From: Actinomycetota bacterium
GTDB taxonomy: Bacteria; Actinomycetota; Actinomycetes; Actinomycetales; Microbacteriaceae
DNA: 8,959 nt
Reading direction: 5' to 3'
Assembly: GCA_009699665.1 (NCBI GenBank)
Contig: WLNS01000054.1
Location: forward strand, 1-8,959
A model generated the notes under the pieces. It was not told the DNA's origin, did not search any database, and worked only from the letters and a program-made list of their open reading frames with translations. Positions 1 through 4,542 of this stretch are shown piece by piece (position 1 is the first letter of the stretch; each line of letters begins with the position of its first letter). A program made the position numbers and the translations under genes.

Positions 1-618
1 CATCAGACCAAAAATCGCTCCTGATGCACCCACAACGGGATTGAAGTCCAGATTCAAGAAGTAGTCGAAATACATGACGCCCAGTGATCCCGCGAGACCC
101 GAGAGCAGATAGAGCGCGAGAAAACGTGCGCGCCCCAAGATTGATTCGAGCACCTGGCCAAACATCCACAGTGTGTACATGTTGAAGAGGATGTGCAAGA
201 ACGAGGTTGGTGAATGCGCAAATGCTGACGTCACCATGCGCCACGGTTCGTAGGGGGCGCCTTGGGCCGCGTACTCGCCCAGCGAATAAAACGGCGAATA
301 GAGCACCCACGCGGTGAGATTAAGTCCCGGAATTAGTTGCAGAACGAAGATGAACACGTTGATACCCATGAGGGTGTACGTGACGACCGGCCGTGAGGTT
401 CCCGGAACGCGAAAGAATCGTGAGACGCGTGAGTTACGGGCGGCAGCCGACCCGGCGACACCACTGCCCCGTCCCGAACAGTCCGGGCACAGAACTCCGA
501 CCGGAGCCGGGGTCTGACACGCCGGGCAAACGGGCGATCCGCACCGCTGGCAGGTGATGTACGTGCTCGTCTGCGGATGCCGCCGGCACGCCACCGGCCG
601 CGGATCGGCGTTTGTCAC
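1..618 (-). CDS. Rhomboid family intramembrane serine protease with N-terminal zinc-binding domain (3' part outside window)
   Basis: Partial gene; 206 codons are visible and the C-terminus runs off the left edge. Rhomboids cleave membrane-protein substrates inside the bilayer with a Ser-His dyad. The N-terminus holds eight likely zinc ligands, C11, H14, C23, C26, C31, C34, C44 and C47, spaced like a B-box or zinc ribbon. After a polar linker (about 48-75) the membrane core starts. One segment covers about 77-97, and a Pro-Trp-Arg at 125-127 precedes the HILFN motif (H142, N146; oxyanion side). The catalytic serine is S199 in GASG at 197-200, only seven residues from the window edge, so the partner histidine is not seen. 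The GTG start at 618 is chosen because the ppiA stop lies in the same frame six bases upstream and the zinc-binding domain begins soon after. I see no clear Shine-Dalgarno sequence, which suggests coupling to ppiA. Physiological substrates in actinobacteria are largely unknown. Confidence 0.93.
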   Translation of the reverse strand, partial: MTNADPRPVACRRHPQTSTYITCQRCGSPVCPACQTPAPVGVLCPDCSGRGSGVAGSAAARNSRVSRFFRVPGTSRPVVTYTLMGINVFIFVLQLIPGLNLTAWVLYSPFYSLGEYAAQGAPYEPWRMVTSAFAHSPTSFLHILFNMYTLWMFGQVLESILGRARFLALYLLSGLAGSLGVMYFDYFLNLDFNPVVGASGAIFGLM

Positions 619-621
619 GAG

Positions 622-1152
622 CTAGCTGACGGGCGTAATAGTGATGGATTCGATAACCACATCCGTGAGTGGCTTGTCTCGAGCATCCGTTGGCGTTATT
701 CCAATTGCGTCAACGATTGCGCGCGACTCTGCATCAGCAACCTCGCCAAATATCGTGTGGCGTCCGTTGAGCCACGGCGTCGCCGCCAGAGTGATGAAAA
801 ACTGCGACCCGTTTGTTCCCGGCCCCGCATTTGCCATCGCCAGAAGATAAGGGCTGTCGAAGGCCAATTCGCCGTGAATCTCGTCAGCGAATTGATAGCC
901 CGGGCCGCCGGTGCCAGTGCCCAAGGGGTCTCCGCCCTGGATCATGAAATCAGTTATGACCCTATGGAAAACCACTCCGCTGTACAGGGGTGCCGTCGAC
1001 GTGACGCCCGTTCCGGGATGCTCCCATTCTTTCGTTCCAGAGGCCAAACCCGTGAAATTTTCAACGGTCTGAGGGGCGTGGTGACCAAAAAGGTTTACCC
1101 GGATTAGTCCCTGAGTGGTAGCAATGTCAGCAACAGCAGTATGCACAGTCAT
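622..1152 (-). CDS. ppiA: Cyclophilin-type peptidyl-prolyl cis-trans isomerase, cytoplasmic
   Basis: This 176-residue protein catalyses cis-trans isomerisation of peptide bonds before proline and assists protein folding. It is essentially one cyclophilin domain. The active-site residues are in place: FHR with R65, F69 and Q72 in DFMIQGGD, the NGSQFF segment at 114-119 (F119 matching CypA F113), W127 in PWLNGRH and H132. No signal peptide or membrane segment is present, so it should be cytoplasmic. The frame is open further upstream, to 1365, but ATG at 1152 gives the family's usual N-terminus (MTVHTAVAD) and has AGGA eight bases upstream. The next ATG up, at 1200, lacks a ribosome binding site and adds 16 residues without family resemblance. 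It is immediately followed by the rhomboid gene in the same phase. A ppiA gene close to gyrA is common in actinobacteria, including Mycobacterium. Confidence 0.95.
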   Translation of the reverse strand: MTVHTAVADIATTQGLIRVNLFGHHAPQTVENFTGLASGTKEWEHPGTGVTSTAPLYSGVVFHRVITDFMIQGGDPLGTGTGGPGYQFADEIHGELAFDSPYLLAMANAGPGTNGSQFFITLAATPWLNGRHTIFGEVADAESRAIVDAIGITPTDARDKPLTDVVIESITITPVS

Positions 1153-1252
1153 AGTTCCAATCCTGTCATACCCGTCGATGTTGTCTTGCTTGGCAGACAT
1201 GGGTGGCAAGATGGAGTCTGAATCATTTTTCGCACATATCGAGGAGAGCATC
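1153..1252. promoter_or_regulatory. Divergent intergenic region between ppiA and the small membrane protein gene
   Basis: This 100-base gap separates two divergently read genes and must hold the promoter for the plus-strand pair, and probably one for ppiA-rhomboid. By eye I find only partial matches to -35 hexamers on the plus strand (TTGTCT at 1181, TTGCTT at 1186) and no convincing -10 hexamer at 16-18 bases from either. The Shine-Dalgarno sequences of both genes lie within the gap: GAGGAGA at 1241-1247 for the plus-strand gene and AGGA just upstream of 1152 for ppiA. The role is inferred from gene orientation rather than from clear promoter boxes. Confidence 0.4.
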
Positions 1253-1711
1253 ATGGCCAAGAAGCGAGCATTGTCGGCCGCTGAGATTCGTCGCGACGCC
1301 GATCGCCTGCTTCGCCAGCAGCGCGAGGTGCTTGCTGAGGCCGGGTCAGTATTACGCGCGGCCACGCGTGAAGCGGGAAGATACGCTCACGACGAAATCT
1401 ACCCTCGCGTCTCTTCGGAAAGCCGGCGCGTTGCTCGCTCGGCGCGTGGTCGCATTGTCGACGACGTCATTCCCAGTATTGCCTCTGTCCTCGGGTCGAC
1501 AATGTCGGTGGTTGATGCGGCTCGGGGAAAGCGGTCCGTGCTGGGCAAGGCACTGTCGGGTCCCGCCGTCGCGTCAATCGCGAAGCGCGGCAGCGTGGGA
1601 AAGTATGTGGGTATTGGCTTGGGAATAGCCGTCGCCGTGGGAATCGGTTACGTCATCTACCAAACATTCCGTGCCGATGATGAGCTGTGGATTGAGGAAG
1701 ACCTCGACTAA
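1253..1711 (+). CDS. Small single-pass membrane protein with DLW-39-like C-terminal tail, function unknown
   Basis: This 152-residue protein has no function I can name. Residues 1-70 are rich in Arg, Ala and Glu and likely form a long amphipathic helix. Residues 71-115 are mixed. A Gly/Ala/Val/Ile-rich membrane segment covers about 118-138, and a short acidic tail follows (ADDELW at 141-146, then IEEDLD). The absence of a signal sequence and the basic residues before the membrane segment suggest a tail-anchored protein with its bulk in the cytoplasm. The membrane segment plus ELW tail resembles, from memory, the very small DLW-39 proteins found near gyrA in many actinobacteria; that link is inference. 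ATG at 1253 is chosen because GAGGAGA lies five bases upstream. A longer start at 1115 would run into the ppiA 5' end. The acyltransferase gene follows after 23 bases, so the two may be cotranscribed. Confidence 0.85.
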   Translation: MAKKRALSAAEIRRDADRLLRQQREVLAEAGSVLRAATREAGRYAHDEIYPRVSSESRRVARSARGRIVDDVIPSIASVLGSTMSVVDAARGKRSVLGKALSGPAVASIAKRGSVGKYVGIGLGIAVAVGIGYVIYQTFRADDELWIEEDLD

Positions 1712-1734
1712 GCGGTCTTCTTGTCAAACTTCTT

Positions 1735-3783
1735 GTGACTACGTCGCGCCCGGTCGCCGCTTCGCATTTCGTCGGCTACATTCAAGGGCTCCGCGCCCTC
1801 GCGGTGTTGCTTGTCGTCGTCTATCACTTTTGGCCTAATCGGCTCGGCGGCGGCTACATCGGTGTTGATGTATTTTTCGTGATTTCCGGGTTCCTCATTA
1901 CGGGGCAGCTCTCTCGCGAACTGCGCGACCGCGGAAGAATTCGCTTGCCGGATTTCTGGGCGAAGCGCATTCGTCGCCTCATTCCGGCCGCGCTTTTTGT
2001 TCTCATCGTAAGCATTTTTCTCGTGACGTTCGTCATGCCCCTGGCCTATCTTCCGGAGTCATTGACGGATATTGGCGCCAGTGCCCTCTATGCCCAGAAT
2101 TGGTCGCTGGCCGCTCACTCCGTTGACTACCTGACCAGTAGCTCTCGCACCATTGCCGAACACTATTGGTCGCTCTCAATCGAGGAGCAGTTCTACGTTG
2201 TTTGGCCACTCGTGCTTCTGGCAGCCTTTTCGCTCGCCGCACGTGCCGTGTTGGCTCGCCGATGGGTCATTCTGTGCGTGGTCGTCGGCGTCGTCTCGGT
2301 CGCCTCGTTTGTCGCGTCGGTCTGGTTTACCGCCGTGAATCCTGCCGAGGCCTATTTTGTGCTTTTCACTCGGGTCTGGGAATTCGGTGCCGGTGGACTT
2401 CTCGTTCTGATCGGTCGGCGAGTGTCACGGCCGTGGCTTAACAATGTTCTCGGTTATGGCGGAGTGATTGTCATCGTTGCGGGTGCTGTGCTCTTGGATC
2501 GCGCGTCCCCCTTTCCGGGCTGGTTGGCCATTATTCCCGTGGCAGGTACCGTTGCCGTGCTCTCTATGAGTCCCTCTCACAAGTGGTGGCATGCCGGTGG
2601 CCTGTTGAGCCTTCGTCCGGTTCGATTCATCGGCGATATCTCTTATTCGCTCTACCTATGGCATTGGCCCCTCATCGTTATCGCCCCCTTTGTGGTCGGT
2701 TGGGGTCTCAGCATCGTCAACCGGGCGATTCTCTTTGTGTTGTGCTTTGTTTTGGCCTGGCTCACCAAGCGGTACATCGAAGACCCCGTTCGTCGACTGC
2801 CGTACCTCGTTTCGCGCCGACCACGATTCACTTTCGGATGGATGCTGGTGTCGCTCGGAGTAGTGGGTGCGTTACTGCTCGGCTCCTTCACTCTGCAATT
2901 TCCCAAGTACCAAGCCGCCGCCGCCCAGCTCGCTGACGTCGCAACCCACCCGCCGACCTGTTTTGGAGCGGCGGTTCTCACCGGATGCACTAATCCCGCG
3001 CTCGACGGTGTCATCATTCCGGAGCCGGGATTCGGTAATGCCGATCGGCCCGGCAACGCTTCCTGTTTTGTGCAACTTAATGACTCCCGAGTGACGACAT
3101 GCCAATTCGGGAGTTCATCGCCCGCCGCCCAGCGGGTCGCACTCATCGGCGATAGCCATGCGTATCAGTACATCGATGCACTCATCAGCCAGGCCGACAA
3201 GAATGGTTGGTCACTGACCACCTATCTCAAAGGCGGCTGTCCGTGGACGACCACCGAAATCGGCGGAACGAATCCTGCCTTCACGGCATCCTGTCAAGCG
3301 TGGCATGCGGGGCTCGCCGAGGATCTTGCCGCTCAACCTCCATTCGACGTCATTGTGACGACCGGTTTGAGTCAGAATCTCGTTGAGTCTGCCGGGAGCT
3401 ACGAGAACGCCGTTGCGGACCTGATAGCAGCGTGGAGCAGCCAGTCTCAGGGTGCCCGCATCGTCGCAATCTCGGACAATCCGACATTCGAAGAAGACCC
3501 CAATAAGTGTCTGCGTGTTTCGGCCGCGACCGAGTGCAATGTTTCACGTGAAATAGCTTTGGCAGCCCCAGACGTCTTTGGTGCGGCGGCGGCCCAGTAT
3601 TCCCGTGGTTTTGCTCTCGATTTCACCCCGCTATTTTGTGACGACACAAACTGTTGGGCTGTGATCGGCGGTGCTGATGTTTATCGCGATCAGGACCACC
3701 TCACAGCAACGTTCGCCAACACAATGGGGCCCTTTATGGCAGATCGACTTCGCTACGTTCTGACGCTGGACGAACGGCCGTGA
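1735..3783 (+). CDS. Membrane acyltransferase family 3 protein with C-terminal SGNH domain (OafA/OatA type)
   Basis: This 682-residue protein probably moves an acyl group, often acetyl, across the membrane and onto a cell-surface glycan. The actual acceptor cannot be read from the sequence. Residues 12-390 form the acyltransferase-3 domain with about ten membrane segments. Family marks are YHF with the probable catalytic H31, GVDVFFVISGFLIT at 43-56, HYWSLSIEEQFYVVWP at 143-158 and SYSLYLWHWPL at 303-313. Residues about 395-682 form an extracytoplasmic SGNH hydrolase-like domain with nucleophile S474 in GDSH (472-475) and the DxxH pair D652 and H655. This domain has ten cysteines, at 409/418, 444/456, 502/520, 592/601 and 635/640, which could form five local disulfides. 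GTG at 1735 is the only start codon between the preceding in-frame TGA at 1693 and the first conserved residues. It lacks a Shine-Dalgarno sequence, so translation may depend on the gene 23 bases upstream. Cell-wall or polysaccharide O-acetylation is the likeliest role. Confidence 0.93.
   Translation: MTTSRPVAASHFVGYIQGLRALAVLLVVVYHFWPNRLGGGYIGVDVFFVISGFLITGQLSRELRDRGRIRLPDFWAKRIRRLIPAALFVLIVSIFLVTFVMPLAYLPESLTDIGASALYAQNWSLAAHSVDYLTSSSRTIAEHYWSLSIEEQFYVVWPLVLLAAFSLAARAVLARRWVILCVVVGVVSVASFVASVWFTAVNPAEAYFVLFTRVWEFGAGGLLVLIGRRVSRPWLNNVLGYGGVIVIVAGAVLLDRASPFPGWLAIIPVAGTVAVLSMSPSHKWWHAGGLLSLRPVRFIGDISYSLYLWHWPLIVIAPFVVGWGLSIVNRAILFVLCFVLAWLTKRYIEDPVRRLPYLVSRRPRFTFGWMLVSLGVVGALLLGSFTLQFPKYQAAAAQLADVATHPPTCFGAAVLTGCTNPALDGVIIPEPGFGNADRPGNASCFVQLNDSRVTTCQFGSSSPAAQRVALIGDSHAYQYIDALISQADKNGWSLTTYLKGGCPWTTTEIGGTNPAFTASCQAWHAGLAEDLAAQPPFDVIVTTGLSQNLVESAGSYENAVADLIAAWSSQSQGARIVAISDNPTFEEDPNKCLRVSAATECNVSREIALAAPDVFGAAAAQYSRGFALDFTPLFCDDTNCWAVIGGADVYRDQDHLTATFANTMGPFMADRLRYVLTLDERP
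3540..3555. other. parS: parS-like ParB-binding site inside the acyltransferase gene
   Basis: The bases TGTTTCACGTGAAATA match the well-known parS consensus TGTTTCACGTGAAACA at 15 of 16 positions, with one C-to-T change in the right arm. ParB binds parS and, with ParA, places and segregates newly copied origins. The site lies in codons 602-607 of the acyltransferase (Asn-Val-Ser-Arg-Glu-Ile). Intragenic parS sites near oriC are established in several bacteria, and the gyrB-gyrA neighbourhood implies that oriC is close. The match is read directly from the sequence; ParB binding is inferred. Confidence 0.85.
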
Positions 3784-3788
3784 GTGAA

Positions 3789-3794
3789 TTTTTT
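3789..3794 (+). terminator. T6 run after the acyltransferase stop, possible weak terminator
   Basis: Six Ts lie five bases after the TGA of the acyltransferase gene, in the 12-base gap before the convergent tRNA-Ala. The upstream hairpin potential is poor: CGTTC at 3756-3760 can pair with GAACG at 3772-3776, but that stem is 12 bases from the T run. Transcripts may therefore read through into the antisense strand of the tRNA genes. A Rho-independent terminator is possible but weakly supported. Confidence 0.25.
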
Positions 3795-3795
3795 G

Positions 3796-3868
3796 TGGAG
3801 CCTAGGAGAATCGAACTCCTGACCTCCTGCTTGCAAAGCAGGCGCTCTACCAATTGAGCTAAGGCCCC
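3796..3868 (-). tRNA. tRNA-Ala (anticodon TGC)
   Basis: On the minus strand this folds into a complete 73-base cloverleaf. The seven-pair acceptor stem joins GGGGCCT with AGGCTCC and has one G-T wobble. The D arm is GCTC/GAGC, the anticodon stem CCTGC/GCAGG encloses loop TTTGCAA with anticodon TGC, and the T arm is AGGAG-TTCGATT-CTCCT. It reads GCA codons. The 3' CCA is not encoded. It lies 24 bases after tRNA-Ile in the same direction, probably on one precursor, and only 12 bases from the convergent acyltransferase stop. Confidence 0.98.
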
Positions 3869-3876
3869 TCTCGGGA

Positions 3877-3890
3877 AACGCTTGCGCGTT
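3877..3890. repeat. Short hairpin in the spacer between the two tRNAs
   Basis: AACGC at 3877-3881 and GCGTT at 3886-3890 are perfect inverse complements around a four-base loop. The hairpin takes up most of the 24-base spacer between tRNA-Ile and tRNA-Ala. It may mark where the joint precursor is cut; that role is a guess. Confidence 0.35.
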
Positions 3891-3892
3891 CG

Positions 3893-3966
3893 TGGGGCTA
3901 CCAGGACTTGAACCTGGGACCTCTTCATTATCAGTGAAGCGCTCTAACCACCTGAGCTATAGCCCC
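3893..3966 (-). tRNA. tRNA-Ile (anticodon GAT)
   Basis: The minus strand forms a complete 74-base cloverleaf. The acceptor stem GGGGCTA/TAGCCCC is perfectly paired, the D arm is GCTC/GAGC, and the anticodon stem CTTCA/TGAAG encloses loop CTGATAA with anticodon GAT. The T arm is CCAGG-TTCAAGT-CCTGG. It reads ATC and ATT codons. The 3' CCA is not encoded. The pair tRNA-Ile(GAT)/tRNA-Ala(TGC) downstream of gyrA is the classic actinobacterial arrangement. Confidence 0.98.
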
Positions 3967-3973
3967 GAAACAA

Positions 3974-3991
3974 CAGGTACGAGACTACCTG
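3974..3991 (-). terminator. Inverted repeat between the DUF3566 gene and tRNA-Ile, possible terminator or processing site
   Basis: CAGGTA at 3974-3979 and TACCTG at 3986-3991 form a perfect six-pair stem with a six-base loop. On the minus strand it is followed by TTGTTTC, a poor T tract. It lies in the 51-base gap between the DUF3566 stop and the 5' end of tRNA-Ile. It could partly terminate the gyrBA-DUF3566 transcript or separate it from the tRNA precursor. The short stem and broken T run keep this tentative. Confidence 0.35.
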
Positions 3992-4017
3992 AGAACGAGA
4001 GGTTTCTTAAAATCGAA

Positions 4018-4542
4018 CTACTCGCTTTGAAAGCCCACTTTTACTCCCCCAACGATGCGCGCGATCGCGTTGTAAATCGCGGCAGACACGGCGCCGAGAA
4101 TGGTGATGACCACCATGTTGAGAATTCCTGCAATGGCGGCAAAAGCCACGGCCTGTCCCATAGACACAATGCTCCGAACGTCAAATCCGCTGCCCCCCAC
4201 AACCTGACCCACGACGGTGTTGGCGCGATCGAATATGCCCGTCTGAACGAAGACGAGGTAGAGCAAGAAGGTCGCAATCACAACGACAATGACCTGTGCG
4301 AGACCGATGAGAAATGAAATCTTCAAGACTGACCAAAAGTCAACAAAAACCAGTGTCAGGCGAACTTGCTTAACGTTGGGGTTTGACTGGTCGGCGCCAA
4401 ACTTCAAGCGCCTATTCTTTTTCTTTCCGGACGCGCCACGACTTGCCGACCCATTCCGACTCGAGCCGCTGCCCTGAGGTGGCGCCGTATTGCCGCTTCG
4501 GCCCGCCTTCGCGGGGGAATAACTATTGGGGATGTTCGTCAT
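4018..4542 (-). CDS. DUF3566 domain-containing transmembrane protein
   Basis: This 174-residue membrane protein belongs to the actinobacterial DUF3566 family, which is typically encoded straight after gyrA; its function is not established as far as I know. Residues 1-39 are a low-complexity Ser/Gly/Pro/Asn-rich tail, followed by a basic patch GKKKNRR at 39-45. The family core begins with RLTLVFVDFWSVLK at 61-74. Two membrane segments follow, at about 76-98 and 131-160, the second with many small residues. The short loop between them (about 100-128) holds GQVVGGSG. ATG at 4542 is preceded by AAGGA six bases upstream and overlaps the end of gyrA by 20 bases in another frame, so translation is probably coupled to gyrA. 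The basic, disordered N-terminus most likely lies in the cytoplasm. Confidence 0.92.
   Translation of the reverse strand: MTNIPNSYSPAKAGRSGNTAPPQGSGSSRNGSASRGASGKKKNRRLKFGADQSNPNVKQVRLTLVFVDFWSVLKISFLIGLAQVIVVVIATFLLYLVFVQTGIFDRANTVVGQVVGGSGFDVRSIVSMGQAVAFAAIAGILNMVVITILGAVSAAIYNAIARIVGGVKVGFQSE

Noticed and set aside
577..1107. A 176-codon plus-strand frame opposite ppiA and the rhomboid start
   Set aside because: The opposite strand has unmistakable cyclophilin and zinc-ligand motifs. This frame lacks a ribosome binding site and family resemblance.
1115..1252. N-terminal extension of the small membrane protein to an upstream ATG
   Set aside because: It would overlap the start of ppiA and its Shine-Dalgarno sequence, while GAGGAGA at the correct distance supports the ATG at 1253.
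1153..1365. N-terminal extension of ppiA giving a 247-residue protein
   Set aside because: The added residues run antisense through the neighbouring gene, have no signal peptide or cyclophilin similarity, and the internal ATG at 1152 has a plausible ribosome binding site.
3772..3781. ACGGCCGT palindrome at the acyltransferase stop as a terminator stem
   Set aside because: It is a perfect palindrome without loop bases, so it cannot form a normal hairpin, and it is not directly followed by the T run.
4011..4030. TCGAAC near the DUF3566 stop as half of an actinobacterial LexA box
   Set aside because: No matching GTTCGA lies at the required four-base spacing, and the position is not in front of a gene start.
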